Shown here piece by piece: positions 9,770 through 19,858 of a stretch of DNA of 64,000 nucleotides. The first letter of the stretch is position 1. Each line of letters starts with the position of its first letter. The translations under genes and the position numbers were made by a program. This DNA comes from Klebsiella michiganensis (lineage in GTDB: Bacteria > Pseudomonadota > Gammaproteobacteria > Enterobacterales > Enterobacteriaceae), in the NCBI RefSeq assembly GCF_002925905.1, contig NZ_PRDB01000001.1, positions 62,001 through 126,000 of the forward strand, read 5' to 3'. The notes under the pieces were generated by a model. The model had not been told where the DNA came from. It was given only the letters and a program-made list of their open reading frames with translations, and did not search any database.

Positions 9770-10201
9770 TTATTTACCGCGTACCAGCGGAAGGTTCTCG
9801 CCGCTCCAGCCAGCGATGCCTTCTTTCAGTACGAAGACCTTTTCAAAACCGGCTTTGTTCAGCGCGCTGGCGGGTTCTTGCGCCTGCATACCTGAGCCGT
9901 CTACCACTATAATGGGTTGTGCTTTGTGCTTTTCCAACTCGCCGACGTTATTTGCTTTGATATCGCTCGGCAGCAGGTTAATAGAACCCGCAATGTGGCC
10001 TTTACGGAAATCGTCACGCTGACGCAGATCGACAACCACGGCATCTTCTTTGTTGATCAGGCGCGTCGCTTCACCGCGGGTGATGACTTTAACTTTCGAC
10101 ATCAGCCCTTTAAAGGTGGTGAACAGCACCGCCACCAGCAGCGCGACCCACGCGATGCTCAGGACGGGGTGACGGCTGATGAATTGCATAATTTCTTGCA
10201 T
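9770..10201 (-). CDS. yibN: Membrane-anchored rhodanese-like protein YibN, without cysteine
   Basis: A 143-residue protein with one N-terminal transmembrane helix (about 12-30, [16 protein letters not shown]) and a cytoplasmic rhodanese fold ([20 protein letters not shown] at about 56-75). The active-site loop reads [13 protein letters not shown], with Asp where sulphurtransferases have the catalytic Cys, and there is no cysteine in the whole protein. E. coli YibN, as I recall it, keeps one Cys four residues further on. A sulphur-transfer role is therefore unlikely; a scaffold role at the membrane is more plausible. It is the first gene of the leftward cluster, divergent from gpmM. Confidence 0.93.
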   Translation of the reverse strand: MQEIMQFISRHPVLSIAWVALLVAVLFTTFKGLMSKVKVITRGEATRLINKEDAVVVDLRQRDDFRKGHIAGSINLLPSDIKANNVGELEKHKAQPIIVVDGSGMQAQEPASALNKAGFEKVFVLKEGIAGWSGENLPLVRGK

Positions 10202-10446
10202 GGGGGGTTACAACTCCCGACTAAGTGATAAAAAAACCAGGGAAGGAGTATACCTGTGCATTGCGGCAAATACAGCCAGTGAGCGCGATGTAATGTATTT
10301 TCTGCGGCCCGTCACGAAAAAAAACCGCTCTCGCCGCGGCAATGCGCTCTGGCCGCCCTCTTTCTTTGATCTTTTACGGTGATTTGATCGATTCAGCTGT
10401 AGTAAAATTACGCAAATTTTCTGTCTTTGAGCATGAGGTTGTCGCA

Positions 10447-11991
10447 ATGTCGGTTTCTAAAAAACCTATGGTACTGGTCATTCTGGATGGCTATGGCTAC
10501 CGTGAAGACCAGCAGGATAACGCTATTTACAGCGCCAAAACCCCTGTTATGGACGCACTGTGGGCGAAACGTCCGCATACCCTGATTGATGCTTCAGGCC
10601 TGGAAGTCGGTCTGCCGGATCGTCAAATGGGCAACTCCGAAGTGGGCCACGTCAACCTCGGCGCGGGCCGTATCGTGTATCAGGATCTCACCCGCCTGGA
10701 CGTTGAAATCAAAGAACGTACCTTCTTCGCCAACCCGGTACTGACCGGCGCGGTCGATAAAGCCGTTGCCGCAGGCAAAGCCGTGCATATCATGGGCCTG
10801 ATGTCTCCGGGCGGCGTCCACAGCCACGAAGACCACATCATGGCGATGGTTGAGCTGGCAGCCGAACGCGGCGCGGATAAAATCTATCTGCACGCCTTCC
10901 TCGACGGCCGCGATACTCCGCCGCGCAGCGCTGAAAAGACGCTGGCGAAATTCGAAGACAAATTTGCCGCGCTGGGCAAAGGCCGCGTTGCCTCGATCGT
11001 TGGCCGCTACTACGCCATGGACCGCGACAACCGTTGGGACCGCGTTGAGCAGGCTTACGATCTGATGACCCTGGCAAAAGGCGAGTTCCAGGCCGATACC
11101 GCCGTTGCGGGCCTGCAGGCCGCTTATGCGCGCGATGAAAACGATGAGTTCGTGAAAGCGACCGTTATTCGCGCTGAAGGCCAGGCCGATGCGGCGATGG
11201 AAGACGGCGATGCGCTGATTTTCATGAACTTCCGCGCCGACCGCGCGCGCGAAATTACCCGCGCCTTCGTTAACGCCGATTTCGACGGCTTCGCCCGTAA
11301 GAAAGTGGTGAACCTCGATTTCGTCATGCTGACCGAGTACGCCGCGGACCTCAAAGTCGCCTGCGCTTATCCGCCGGCATCTCTGGTGAACACCTTCGGC
11401 GAATGGATGGCGAAGAACGACAAAACCCAGCTGCGCATCTCCGAAACTGAAAAATACGCTCACGTGACCTTCTTCTTCAACGGCGGCGTTGAAGAGCCGT
11501 TCAAAGGCGAAGAGCGCATTCTGATCAATTCACCGAAGGTCGCCACCTACGATCTGCAGCCGGAAATGAGCTCCGCTGAGCTGACCGAAAAACTGGTTGC
11601 CGCCATCAAGGGCGGTCAGTTCGACACCATCATCTGTAACTACCCAAATGGCGATATGGTTGGCCACACCGGCGTAATGGAAGCCGCCGTTAAAGCGGTC
11701 GAAGCGCTGGATGACTGCATCGACCAGGTGAGCAAAGCCGTTGAATCCGTTGGCGGACAGCTGCTGATCACCGCAGACCACGGCAACGCCGAGCAGATGC
11801 GCGATCCGGCCACCGGCCAGGCGCACACCGCGCACACCAACCTGCCGGTTCCGCTGATTTACGTTGGCGATAAAAACGTCAAAGCGGTCAACGGCGGCAA
11901 ACTTTCCGACATCGCGCCGACCATGCTGACGCTGATGGGAATGGAAATCCCGCAAGAGATGACTGGCAAGCCGCTGTTCATCGTGGAATAA
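10447..11991 (+). CDS. gpmM: 2,3-bisphosphoglycerate-independent phosphoglycerate mutase
   Basis: Manganese-dependent glycolytic enzyme interconverting 3- and 2-phosphoglycerate. With the ATG at 10447 ([19 protein letters not shown]) it has 514 residues, exactly the E. coli length; the longer frame from 10342 runs through the promoter region and is rejected. The phosphatase-domain metal ligands lie in VILDGYG and in [11 protein letters not shown]; the nucleophilic Ser is in [15 protein letters not shown] at about 60-74; the transferase part has [11 protein letters not shown]. It is the first gene of gpmM-envC-yibQ, with only 9 bp to envC. Confidence 0.97.
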   Translation: MSVSKKPMVLVILDGYGYREDQQDNAIYSAKTPVMDALWAKRPHTLIDASGLEVGLPDRQMGNSEVGHVNLGAGRIVYQDLTRLDVEIKERTFFANPVLTGAVDKAVAAGKAVHIMGLMSPGGVHSHEDHIMAMVELAAERGADKIYLHAFLDGRDTPPRSAEKTLAKFEDKFAALGKGRVASIVGRYYAMDRDNRWDRVEQAYDLMTLAKGEFQADTAVAGLQAAYARDENDEFVKATVIRAEGQADAAMEDGDALIFMNFRADRAREITRAFVNADFDGFARKKVVNLDFVMLTEYAADLKVACAYPPASLVNTFGEWMAKNDKTQLRISETEKYAHVTFFFNGGVEEPFKGEERILINSPKVATYDLQPEMSSAELTEKLVAAIKGGQFDTIICNYPNGDMVGHTGVMEAAVKAVEALDDCIDQVSKAVESVGGQLLITADHGNAEQMRDPATGQAHTAHTNLPVPLIYVGDKNVKAVNGGKLSDIAPTMLTLMGMEIPQEMTGKPLFIVE

Positions 11992-12000
11992 TCCTTCCCC

Positions 12001-13272
12001 ATGAGGGGAAAGGCGACGTATTCAACTACATGGATCGCAACGGCAGTTCGATCCGTCTTTTACGCCAGCGCGCTTAGCGCTGGCGTATTGCTGTGCGCCG
12101 CATCTGCTCACGCCGACGATCGCGACCAGCTTAAATCCATTCAGGCCGATATCGCCGCTAAACAACGGGCGATTAAGCAGCAGCAGCAGCAGCGCGCTTC
12201 CCTGGTCGCCCAGCTAAAAGCGCAGGAGGAGGCCATCTCCGCCGCCGCGCGCAAGCTGCGCGAAACCCAGGAAACGCTGAACCAGCTGAATAAGCAGATC
12301 GACGAAATGAACGCCGCGCTGGCCAAGCTGGAGCGTCAGCGCGCCTCGCAGGAGCGTAACCTTTCCGCGCAGCTCGACGCCGCGTTTCGTCAGGGGCCGC
12401 ATACCGGCATCCAGATGATCCTCAGCGGCGAAGAGGGGCAGCGTAATCAGCGCCTGCAGGCCTACTTTGGCTATCTGAACCAGGCGCGCCAGGAAACCAT
12501 CGCCCAGCTGAAGAAAACCCGCGAAGACGTGGCGGTGCAAAAATCGATGCTGGAAGAGAAACAGAGCCAGCAGCAAACCCTGGTGTACGAACAGCGCGCC
12601 CAGCAGAGCAAGCTGGAGCAGGCACGCAACGAGCGTAAAAAGACCCTCGCCAGCCTGGAATCCTCCATTCAGCAAGGCCAGCAGCAGCTCAGCGAGATGC
12701 GGGCTAACGAATCACGCCTGCGCGGCCGTATCGCCCAGGCGGCGGCGGCGGCCAAAGCGCGGGCGGATCGCGAAGCCCGCGAAGCGCAGGATGTGCGCGA
12801 TCGCCAGCAGGAAGCCTCGCGTAAAGGCACCACCTACAAACCTACCGAAAGCGAACGCTCGCTGATGTCCCGCACCGGCGGACTTGGCTCACCGCGCGGC
12901 CAGGCATTCTGGCCGGTTCGCGGCTCAATTCTCCATCGCTATGGCGAACAGCTGCAAGGTGAACTACGTTGGAAGGGGATGGTTATCGCTGCGTCTGAAG
13001 GCACCGAGGTCAAAGCCGTTGCCGATGGTCGGGTTATTCTCGCCGACTGGCTGCAGGGCTATGGCCTGGTGGTGGTCGTTGAACACGGCAAAGGCGACAT
13101 GAGTCTTTACGGCTATAACCAAAGCGCGCTGGTCAGCGTCGGCACTCAGGTCCGGGCGGGCCAGCCGATCGCTCTCGTAGGCAGCAGCGGCGGTCAGGGC
13201 CGTCCGTCGCTCTATTTCGAAATTCGCCGCCAGGGTCAGGCGGTCAATCCACAGCCGTGGTTGGGAAGATAA
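12001..13272 (+). CDS. envC: Murein hydrolase activator EnvC
   Basis: Periplasmic division protein that activates AmiA and AmiB at the septum under control of FtsEX. It has 423 residues against 419 in E. coli. Signal peptide 1-38 (hydrophobic core then ASAHA, cleavage before DDRD); long coiled coil about 40-275, rich in Gln, Lys and Arg (QQQQQRASLVAQLKAQEEAI); C-terminal LytM domain about 300-423 (FWPVRGSILHRYGEQ, VVVVEHGKGDMSLYGYNQSA). The LytM zinc-binding His/Asp set is degenerate, as in other EnvC proteins, which is why it activates rather than cuts. The N terminus (MRGKATYSTTW) is more diverged than the rest. Confidence 0.96.
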   Translation: MRGKATYSTTWIATAVRSVFYASALSAGVLLCAASAHADDRDQLKSIQADIAAKQRAIKQQQQQRASLVAQLKAQEEAISAAARKLRETQETLNQLNKQIDEMNAALAKLERQRASQERNLSAQLDAAFRQGPHTGIQMILSGEEGQRNQRLQAYFGYLNQARQETIAQLKKTREDVAVQKSMLEEKQSQQQTLVYEQRAQQSKLEQARNERKKTLASLESSIQQGQQQLSEMRANESRLRGRIAQAAAAAKARADREAREAQDVRDRQQEASRKGTTYKPTESERSLMSRTGGLGSPRGQAFWPVRGSILHRYGEQLQGELRWKGMVIAASEGTEVKAVADGRVILADWLQGYGLVVVVEHGKGDMSLYGYNQSALVSVGTQVRAGQPIALVGSSGGQGRPSLYFEIRRQGQAVNPQPWLGR

Positions 13273-13275
13273 GTT

Positions 13276-14211
13276 TTGCTTCAATTTCGCAGAATTGCAC
13301 TCGCGGTAACCGGTACGCTGGTTATGGCGTCCCCGGTATTTGCCGGCAAACTCTCCATTGTTATCGACGACTTTGGCTATCGTCCACAAACGGAAAACCA
13401 GGTGCTGGCGCTGCCAGCGACGATCTCCGTTGCCGTCCTTCCTAATGCGCCCCACGCCCGAGAAATGGCGACCAAAGCGCATAATCTCGGCCACGAGGTG
13501 CTCATCCACCTGCCAATGGCGCCGCTCAGCAAACAGCCGCTGGAAAAAGACACCCTCCGCCCGGATATGAACAGCAGCGAGATAGAGCGCATTATCCGTG
13601 AAGCCTACGGTAAGGTTCCGTACGCCGTGGGGCTGAATAACCATATGGGCAGCGCCATGACGTCGAATCTCTTCGGCATGCAGAAGGTGATGCAGGCGCT
13701 CGAGCGCTACAATCTCTACTTCCTCGATAGCGTCACCATCGGCAATACCCAGGCCATGCGCGCGGCGCAGGGCACCGGCGTAAAGGTGATTAAGCGTAAG
13801 GTTTTCCTCGACGATACCCAAAACGAAGCGGATATCCGCTATCAGTTCAACCGCGCTATCGCTTTGGCGCGGCGCAACGGTTCCGCCATTGCTATCGGCC
13901 ACCCGCACCCGACGACGGTGCGCGTGCTGCAGCAGATGGTGTATAACCTGCCGCCGGATATCACTCTGGTTCGCCCGAGCAGCCTGCTCAACGAGCCGCA
14001 GGTGGATACCTCAACGCCGAACACCGCGCCGCCGTCCGTTCAGCCGTCGCGCAATCCGTTCCGCGGCGTGAAACAGTGCAAATCTAAGCGTCCGCCGGAG
14101 CCGGTCAACGCCAGCCGCTTCTTTACCATTCTGAGCGAAAGCATCACTCAGAGCACGCTGGTGCAGTATTACCAGCTGAAGTGGCAGGGCTGGGATAAGC
14201 CTACCAACTAA
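13276..14211 (+). CDS. yibQ: Divergent polysaccharide deacetylase family protein YibQ
   Basis: A 311-residue secreted protein of unknown function with a signal peptide (1-23, ending SPVFA) and a divergent polysaccharide deacetylase fold: LSIVIDDFGYR (about 25-35), EVLIHLPMAP (about 75-84), GLNNHMGS and IAIGHPHPTTVRVL. The start is a TTG at 13276, three bases after the envC stop, as in the E. coli gene; no ATG is available nearby. Tight linkage to envC suggests a cell-envelope role. The last 70 residues are proline-rich and diverged. Its stop overlaps the stop of the convergent glycosyltransferase by four bases. Confidence 0.92.
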   Translation: MLQFRRIALAVTGTLVMASPVFAGKLSIVIDDFGYRPQTENQVLALPATISVAVLPNAPHAREMATKAHNLGHEVLIHLPMAPLSKQPLEKDTLRPDMNSSEIERIIREAYGKVPYAVGLNNHMGSAMTSNLFGMQKVMQALERYNLYFLDSVTIGNTQAMRAAQGTGVKVIKRKVFLDDTQNEADIRYQFNRAIALARRNGSAIAIGHPHPTTVRVLQQMVYNLPPDITLVRPSSLLNEPQVDTSTPNTAPPSVQPSRNPFRGVKQCKSKRPPEPVNASRFFTILSESITQSTLVQYYQLKWQGWDKPTN

Positions 14212-15005
14212 ATCATCCGGGAGTCCGTGTGCTTATCCGCCGCGGATTCCGGCTTGTCCTGATGGGCATACCAGGCTTTAAAGTATTTAAGAAAGCTGTA
14301 AAAGGTCGCGTAAAGCCCGGTGACCACGCCAACCTTGCCCTTTCGCCACGCTCCGCTGAACAGGTACCACTTAAAGAAAGCGCCAACCGCGCTGATCGCT
14401 CCGCGCGCAAGAGACGGCCTGATTTTCTGGTGTTTAACCAGCCGCGTGGTGTAGCTATTGAGCTTACTAAACACTTCATGCAGGGAGTAGAAGGTATCGT
14501 GGCGCACGAATCCCGGTAGCCGGGCAGAGTGCGTAAAGCCAACCACCTGATCGTCTACCGGCCGATCGTTGAACCTGGCGACGGAGCGGTTAAACAAGCG
14601 AACCGGGAAATCCGGCGATGATACCGGATAAATGGTGCGCACCTCTTCACCCAGCACGAACCAGTAGCGCGGCAGACGCCATGCGCAGACGGGGTCCGGC
14701 TCATCGCCGGCCTTGAGCGCCAGAATTGCCGCCACCACCTCGTCGTCAAGGATCTCATCGCTGTCCACACACAGCACCCAGTCGTGGCGGGCCAGAGAGG
14801 TCGCATAATTCATCTGCGTACCGTGAGCGGTATAAGGATGATGGTGAACGGAGAGACCGAACTGTTGGCAAATCTGCAGCGTAGCATCCGTACTGCCTGA
14901 ATCGATGACGATAAATTCATCAGCCACCCTGAGCAGCGGCGGTAATACCTCCCGTAATAAGCGGGATGAATTACAGGTCAATAAGCATACAGAAAGTTTA
15001 AGCAT
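14208..15005 (-). CDS. WaaE-like family 2 glycosyltransferase
   Basis: A 265-residue GT-A fold transferase. N-terminal motifs: LSVCLLTCNSS, then FIVIDSGSTDATL at about 31-43, and the metal-binding DxD-type VLCVDSDEILDDEV at about 76-89. A C-terminal conserved block about 195-245 (HQKIRPS, AFFKWYLFSGAWRKGKVG) resembles the core glucosyltransferase WaaE/KdtX family, and a WaaE proper lies at 30771-31547, so the two may be distant paralogues. E. coli has an unrelated gene (waaH/yibD) in this neighbourhood. The acceptor is unknown; an LPS core sugar is a reasonable guess. It is transcribed alone, ending at the yibQ stop. Confidence 0.85.
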   Translation of the reverse strand: MLKLSVCLLTCNSSRLLREVLPPLLRVADEFIVIDSGSTDATLQICQQFGLSVHHHPYTAHGTQMNYATSLARHDWVLCVDSDEILDDEVVAAILALKAGDEPDPVCAWRLPRYWFVLGEEVRTIYPVSSPDFPVRLFNRSVARFNDRPVDDQVVGFTHSARLPGFVRHDTFYSLHEVFSKLNSYTTRLVKHQKIRPSLARGAISAVGAFFKWYLFSGAWRKGKVGVVTGLYATFYSFLKYFKAWYAHQDKPESAADKHTDSRMI

Positions 15006-15120
15006 AATCTTTATAGGGTTAAACCATGGTTAAACTGACTGTATAAACGAATAGGCGAGAAAGCGATTTAGAAAAAGTGCGGAGTGGATTAAGTATCACA
15101 AAATTGTAGGATAACTCTCA

Positions 15121-15147
15121 AAAAAAGCGCCCGTGGGCGCTTTTTTA
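15121..15147 (-). terminator. Rho-independent terminator of kbl-tdh
   Basis: The stem gcgccc/gggcgc (15127-15140) is flanked by A6 on the left and T6 on the right, so it can work in both directions. It lies 21 bp downstream of the tdh stop on the minus strand. The 15006-15120 region upstream of the glycosyltransferase is AT-rich and probably holds that gene's promoter. Confidence 0.88.
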
Positions 15148-15167
15148 AACGGCAGACCGGGGCGGAA

Positions 15168-16193
15168 TTAATCCCAGCTGAGAATGACTTTGCCAGACTG
15201 GCCGGAGCGCATCGCGTCAAAGCCCTGCTGGAAATCATCAATGCCAAAGCGGTGGGTGATGATCGGCGACAGATCGAGCCCGGACTGGATGAGCGCGGCC
15301 ATCTTGTACCAGGTTTCGAACATTTCGCGACCATAAATCCCTTTGATAAACAGCCCCTTGAAAATCACCTTGGTCCAGTCGATAGACATATCCGACGGCG
15401 GAATACCCAGCATGGCAATACGCCCGCCGTGGTTCATGGTATCGAGCATGGTGCGAAACGCCGGCGGCGCGCCGGACATCTCCAGACCCACGTCGAAACC
15501 CTCGGTCATGCCCAGCTCGGCCATCACATCGTTAAGGTTCTCTTTCGCCACGTTCACCGCCCGGGTGACGCCCATTTTGCGCGCCAGCTCCAGGCGATAT
15601 TCGTTAACATCGGTAATCACGACGTTGCGCGCGCCAACGTGTTTCGCCACCGCGGCGGCCATCACGCCGATCGGGCCGGCGCCGGAAACCAGCACATCTT
15701 CACCGACGAGGTCGAATGAAAGCGCGGTATGCACGGCGTTGCCAAACGGATCGAAAATCGACGCCAGATCGTCAGAGATATTGTCGGGGATTTTAAAGGC
15801 GTTAAACGCCGGGATCACCAGATATTCGGCAAAACAGCCCGGACGGTTGACGCCGACGCCCGTCGTATTGCGGCACAGATGCGTACGCCCGGCGCGGCAG
15901 TTACGGCAGTGGCCGCAGGTGATATGCCCTTCGCCGGAAACGCGGTCACCCAGCTTAAAGCCGCGAACTTCCTGACCGATACCCACCACTTCGCCGACGT
16001 ATTCATGCCCCACCACCATCGGAACCGGAATGGTCTTTTGCGACCACTCGTCCCAGTTGTAGATATGCACGTCGGTACCGCAAATCGCGGTCTTGCGAAT
16101 TTTAATCAGCAGATCGTTGTGGCCGACTTCCGGTTCCGGTACGTCGGTCATCCAGATGCCTTCTTCCGCCTTCAGTTTGGATAACGCTTTCAT
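15168..16193 (-). CDS. tdh: L-threonine 3-dehydrogenase
   Basis: Zinc-dependent NAD+ dehydrogenase of 341 residues that converts threonine to 2-amino-3-ketobutyrate, passed to Kbl. It is a medium-chain dehydrogenase: catalytic zinc Cys in [17 protein letters not shown] at about 34-50 and GHEYVGEV at about 64; structural zinc cluster [15 protein letters not shown] at about 93-107; NAD fold [15 protein letters not shown] at about 170. It is second in the kbl-tdh operon, nine bases after kbl, and is followed by a strong terminator. Confidence 0.97.
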   Translation of the reverse strand: MKALSKLKAEEGIWMTDVPEPEVGHNDLLIKIRKTAICGTDVHIYNWDEWSQKTIPVPMVVGHEYVGEVVGIGQEVRGFKLGDRVSGEGHITCGHCRNCRAGRTHLCRNTTGVGVNRPGCFAEYLVIPAFNAFKIPDNISDDLASIFDPFGNAVHTALSFDLVGEDVLVSGAGPIGVMAAAVAKHVGARNVVITDVNEYRLELARKMGVTRAVNVAKENLNDVMAELGMTEGFDVGLEMSGAPPAFRTMLDTMNHGGRIAMLGIPPSDMSIDWTKVIFKGLFIKGIYGREMFETWYKMAALIQSGLDLSPIITHRFGIDDFQQGFDAMRSGQSGKVILSWD

Positions 16194-16202
16194 CTCACAC
16201 CC

Positions 16203-17396
16203 TCAGGCAATGACGCCCAGTTGTTTACCGATGCGGGTAAAGGCTTCCACCGCACGTTCAATTTGTTCAGGGGTATGCGCCGCAGACATCTGGGTACGGA
16301 TACGCGCCTGGCCTTTTGGTACCACCGGGTAGAAGAATCCGGTGACGTAAATACCTTCTTTTTGCAGCTCGCGCGCGAACTGCTGCGCCACGGTGGCTTC
16401 ACCGAGCATCACCGGGATAATGGCGTGATCGGCGCCCGCAAGGGTAAACCCTGCCGCGGTCATTTTTTCACGGAACAGGCGCGCGTTAGCCCACAGGCGG
16501 TCGCGCAGCTCGCTGCCCGCTTCCACCATCTCCAGCACTTTGATGGAGGCGGCGACAATCGCCGGCGCCAGCGAGTTGGAGAACAGATACGGACGCGAGC
16601 GCTGGCGCAGCCACTCGACGACTTCTTTACGCGCGGCGGTATAGCCGCCGGACGCGCCGCCCAGCGCTTTACCCAGCGTACCGGTGATAATGTCGACGCG
16701 GCCCATCACGTCGCAGTACTCATGGGAGCCGCGGCCGTTTTCACCCACAAAACCCACGGCGTGCGAATCATCGACCATCACCAGCGCGTCGTACTTATCC
16801 GCCAGATCGCAGACGCCCTTCAGGTTGGCGATCACCCCGTCCATGGAGAACACGCCGTCGGTGGCGATCAGTACATGGCGCGCGCCGGCTTCACGCGCCT
16901 CTTTCAGACGGGCTTCCAGCTCCTGCATATCGTTGTTGGCATAGCGGAAGCGCTTCGCTTTACACAGGCGCACGCCGTCGATGATCGACGCGTGGTTCAG
17001 AGCATCGGAGATAATCGCGTCCTCTGCGCCGAGCAGGGTTTCAAACAGGCCGCCGTTGGCGTCGAAGCAGGAGGAGTACAGAATCGCATCTTCCATACCG
17101 AGAAAATCGGCCAGCTTCTTCTCAAGCGCTTTGTGGCTGTCCTGGGTACCGCAGATAAAGCGCACGGAGGCCATGCCGAAGCCGTGGCTGTCCATCCCGC
17201 TTTTCGCGGCGGCAATCAGTTCCGGGTGGTTCGCGAGGCCGAGATAGTTATTGGCGCAGAAGTTAATGACCTGGCTGCCGCCGACGGTGATATCCGCCTG
17301 CTGCGCCGAAGTGATGATCCGTTCTTCTTTAAACAACCCTTCCGCACGCGCGGTATCCAGGTCATTGGTTAACTGTTTGTAGAAATCCCCACGCAT
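16203..17396 (-). CDS. kbl: 2-amino-3-ketobutyrate CoA ligase (glycine C-acetyltransferase)
   Basis: PLP enzyme of the alpha-oxoamine synthase family that cleaves 2-amino-3-ketobutyrate with CoA to glycine and acetyl-CoA. It has 397 residues (usual 398). Motifs: [15 protein letters not shown] at about 45-59, [19 protein letters not shown] at about 69-87, PLP-contact [15 protein letters not shown] at about 208-222, and the PLP lysine in [15 protein letters not shown] at about 238-252. First gene of kbl-tdh; in E. coli the operon answers to Lrp. An ERIC element lies 35 bp upstream of its start. Confidence 0.97.
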   Translation of the reverse strand: MRGDFYKQLTNDLDTARAEGLFKEERIITSAQQADITVGGSQVINFCANNYLGLANHPELIAAAKSGMDSHGFGMASVRFICGTQDSHKALEKKLADFLGMEDAILYSSCFDANGGLFETLLGAEDAIISDALNHASIIDGVRLCKAKRFRYANNDMQELEARLKEAREAGARHVLIATDGVFSMDGVIANLKGVCDLADKYDALVMVDDSHAVGFVGENGRGSHEYCDVMGRVDIITGTLGKALGGASGGYTAARKEVVEWLRQRSRPYLFSNSLAPAIVAASIKVLEMVEAGSELRDRLWANARLFREKMTAAGFTLAGADHAIIPVMLGEATVAQQFARELQKEGIYVTGFFYPVVPKGQARIRTQMSAAHTPEQIERAVEAFTRIGKQLGVIA

Positions 17397-17430
17397 TGCA
17401 ACTCTCCAGATTCGGCAAAATTTGGCACAT

Positions 17431-17560
17431 ATTACCCTAAATAATTCGAGTTTCAGGAAGGCGGTGACGCAGCGAATCCCCAGGAGCTTACTCTGGTAAG
17501 TGACTGGGGTGAGCGAGGAAAACCAACGTACCTGTAACTTGAAGTATGACGGGTATATTA
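17431..17560. repeat. ERIC element between kbl and hldD
   Basis: An imperfect palindrome of about 130 bp. It contains gaatccccaggagcttac and taagtgactggggtgagcg, the two conserved arms on which the standard ERIC primers are based, with an outer arm aacttgaagtatgacgggta. The rest of 17397-17736 holds the divergent promoters of kbl and hldD; a possible hldD -10 is tatgat at 17677-17682. In E. coli the hldD-waaFCL promoter is partly heat-shock driven; I could not confirm a sigma-32 site. Confidence 0.9.
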
Positions 17561-17736
17561 CCTAAAGATATACGCTGATACGAGATGATGCATTACTGCA
17601 TGAATTATTTGCAGCATAAATCACGAGTCCCTCTCTACCTTATCGGCGAATGGCTGAAGCCTTTCCGATGTAGTGATATGATAGGAGTATTCATGTCCGG
17701 ATTGTCTCTGGACTACCAACTTCAAAGGTTACAGTT

Positions 17737-18681
17737 ATGATCATCGTTACCGGCGGCGCAGGCTTTATCGGCAGCAATATCGTTAAGGCGCTGAATGACC
17801 AGGGTATTACCGACATTCTGGTCGTAGATAATCTGAAAGACGGGACCAAATTCATCAATCTGGTGGATTTGAACATTGCCGACTACATGGATAAAGAAGA
17901 CTTTCTGATCCAGATTATGGCGGGCGAAGAGTTCGGCGATATCGACGCTATTTTCCATGAAGGCGCCTGCTCTTCCACCACGGAGTGGGACGGCAAGTAC
18001 ATGATGGATAACAACTATCAGTATTCCAAAGAGGTACTGCACTACTGTCTGGAGCGTGAAATCCCGTTCCTGTACGCCTCTTCCGCAGCGACCTACGGCG
18101 GCCGCACCAGCGACTTTATTGAATCCCGCGAATACGAGCAGCCGCTCAACGTTTACGGCTACTCCAAGTTTCTGTTTGATGAATACGTCCGTCAGATCCT
18201 GCCGGAAGCGAACTCGCAGATTGTCGGCTTCCGCTATTTCAACGTCTACGGGCCGCGCGAAGGCCATAAAGGCAGCATGGCCAGCGTCGCTTTCCATCTG
18301 AACACCCAGCTGAATAATGGCGAAAGTCCGAAATTGTTCGAAGGCAGCGACGGCTTCAAGCGCGACTTCGTCTACGTCGGCGACGTCGCGGCGGTGAACC
18401 TGTGGTTCTGGGAAAACGGCGTTTCCGGCATCTTCAACCTCGGCACCGGGCGCGCGGAGTCTTTCCAGGCCGTTGCAGACGCAACGCTGGCTTATCACCA
18501 GAAAGGCAGCATCGAGTACATTCCGTTCCCGGATAAACTCAAAGGCCGCTATCAGGCGTTTACCCAGGCGGATCTGACTAACCTGCGCGCAGCGGGCTAC
18601 GATAAACCGTTTAAGACCGTTGCCGAAGGCGTAACGGAATATATGGCCTGGCTCAATCGCGACAATCATGCGAATTCATAA
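17737..18681 (+). CDS. hldD: ADP-L-glycero-D-manno-heptose 6-epimerase
   Basis: Last step of ADP-heptose synthesis for the LPS inner core. SDR-type epimerase of 314 residues with [18 protein letters not shown] at about 2-19 (NADP-binding), [20 protein letters not shown] at about 73-92, catalytic [12 protein letters not shown] (Tyr and Lys) at about 140-151. E. coli HldD has 310 residues; here the C terminus continues NHANS beyond the usual NRD-, at the point where an ERIC element begins. It is the first gene of the hldD-waaF-waaC-waaZ-like-waaL operon. Confidence 0.97.
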   Translation: MIIVTGGAGFIGSNIVKALNDQGITDILVVDNLKDGTKFINLVDLNIADYMDKEDFLIQIMAGEEFGDIDAIFHEGACSSTTEWDGKYMMDNNYQYSKEVLHYCLEREIPFLYASSAATYGGRTSDFIESREYEQPLNVYGYSKFLFDEYVRQILPEANSQIVGFRYFNVYGPREGHKGSMASVAFHLNTQLNNGESPKLFEGSDGFKRDFVYVGDVAAVNLWFWENGVSGIFNLGTGRAESFQAVADATLAYHQKGSIEYIPFPDKLKGRYQAFTQADLTNLRAAGYDKPFKTVAEGVTEYMAWLNRDNHANS

Positions 18682-18794
18682 AATCATTCGAGCGGTATCA
18701 AGGCGGCAACTCAGTGATTCTCCGGGAGCTGACTAAAGTCAGTGACCGGAGAGAACGCAGGCAGCCAACGCAGAGACAGCTTGAAGGATGGAAT
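18682..18794. repeat. ERIC element inserted between hldD and waaF
   Basis: ERIC family by the arms gtgattctccgggagctgac and agtcagtgaccggagagaac, plus the conserved end gccaacgcagagacagcttg. It fills the whole hldD-waaF gap, which in E. coli is only a few bases. The transcript crosses it, so it forms a long hairpin inside the operon mRNA. Its right end supplies the AAGGATGG ahead of waaF that serves as ribosome binding site. Confidence 0.85.
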
Positions 18795-18796
18795 GA

Positions 18797-19855
18797 ATGA
18801 AAATATTGGTGGTTGGCCCGTCATGGGTGGGCGACATGATGATGTCGCAAAGTCTTTACCGTACGCTCAGGGCGCGCTATCCCCAGGCGATAATCGACGT
18901 GATGGCGCCCGCATGGTGCCGTCCGCTGCTATCGCGCATGCCGGAAGTCAACGAAGCGATCCCGATGCCGCTCGGCCACGGCGCGCTGGAAATCGGTGAA
19001 CGGCGTAAGCTTGGGCACAGCCTGCGCGAACGTCGCTACGATCGCGCTTTCGTGCTGCCCAACTCGTTTAAATCGGCCCTCGTGCCGTTCTTTGCGGGAA
19101 TACCGCATCGCACAGGCTGGCTCGGCGAAATGCGCTACGGCCTGCTGAACGACGCCCGTAAGCTGGATAAAGACGCCTGGCCGCTGATGGTCGAACGCTA
19201 CGTCGGTCTGGCCTACGACAAAGGCGTGATGCGCTGCGCGAAAGATCTGCCGCAGCCGCTGCTCTGGCCGCAGCTGCAGGTGCATGAAGGCGAAAAATCA
19301 CAGGCCTGCAGCGCGTTTAATCTCTCAGCCGAGCGCCCGATTATCGGCTTCTGCCCCGGCGCAGAGTTCGGCCCGGCAAAACGCTGGCCGCACTATCACT
19401 ACGCCGAGCTGGCGAAACAGCTGATCGACGAAGGCTTTCAGATCGTACTGTTTGGCTCCGCGAAAGACCACGAAGCGGGCAATGAAATCCTCGCCGCGCT
19501 CACGACCGAACAGCAGGCATGGTGCCGCAATCTGGCCGGCGAAACCCAGCTTGAGCAGGCCGTTATTCTGATCGCCGCCTGTAAAGCGGTGGTCAGCAAC
19601 GATTCCGGCCTGATGCACGTCGCCGCAGCGCTGGACCGTCCGCTGGTGGCGCTCTACGGGCCCAGCAGCCCGGACTTCACTCCACCGCTGTCGCACAAAG
19701 CGCGCGTGATCCGCCTGATCAGCGGCTACCACAAAGTGCGTAAAGGCGACGCCGCCGAAGGCTATCATCAGAGTTTGATCGACATTACGCCGCAGCGCGT
19801 ACTGGAAGAATTAAACGACCTGCTGCTGGAAAAAACGGAACAAGAGGAAGCCTGA
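18797..19855 (+). CDS. waaF: ADP-heptose:LPS heptosyltransferase II
   Basis: GT9 enzyme adding heptose II to heptose I of the inner core (352 residues, E. coli 348). N-terminal MKILVVGPSWVGDMMMSQSL is the family signature; the C-terminal half contains FCPGAEFGPAKRWPHYHYAE at about 182-201 and the ADP-heptose site VSNDSGLMHVAAALDRPLVA at about 264-283 ending in YGPSSPDFTPP. Two ATGs are possible (18793, 18797); only 18797 gives the family start. Cytoplasmic face of the inner membrane. Confidence 0.97.
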   Translation: MKILVVGPSWVGDMMMSQSLYRTLRARYPQAIIDVMAPAWCRPLLSRMPEVNEAIPMPLGHGALEIGERRKLGHSLRERRYDRAFVLPNSFKSALVPFFAGIPHRTGWLGEMRYGLLNDARKLDKDAWPLMVERYVGLAYDKGVMRCAKDLPQPLLWPQLQVHEGEKSQACSAFNLSAERPIIGFCPGAEFGPAKRWPHYHYAELAKQLIDEGFQIVLFGSAKDHEAGNEILAALTTEQQAWCRNLAGETQLEQAVILIAACKAVVSNDSGLMHVAAALDRPLVALYGPSSPDFTPPLSHKARVIRLISGYHKVRKGDAAEGYHQSLIDITPQRVLEELNDLLLEKTEQEEA

Positions 19856-19858
19856 CGG

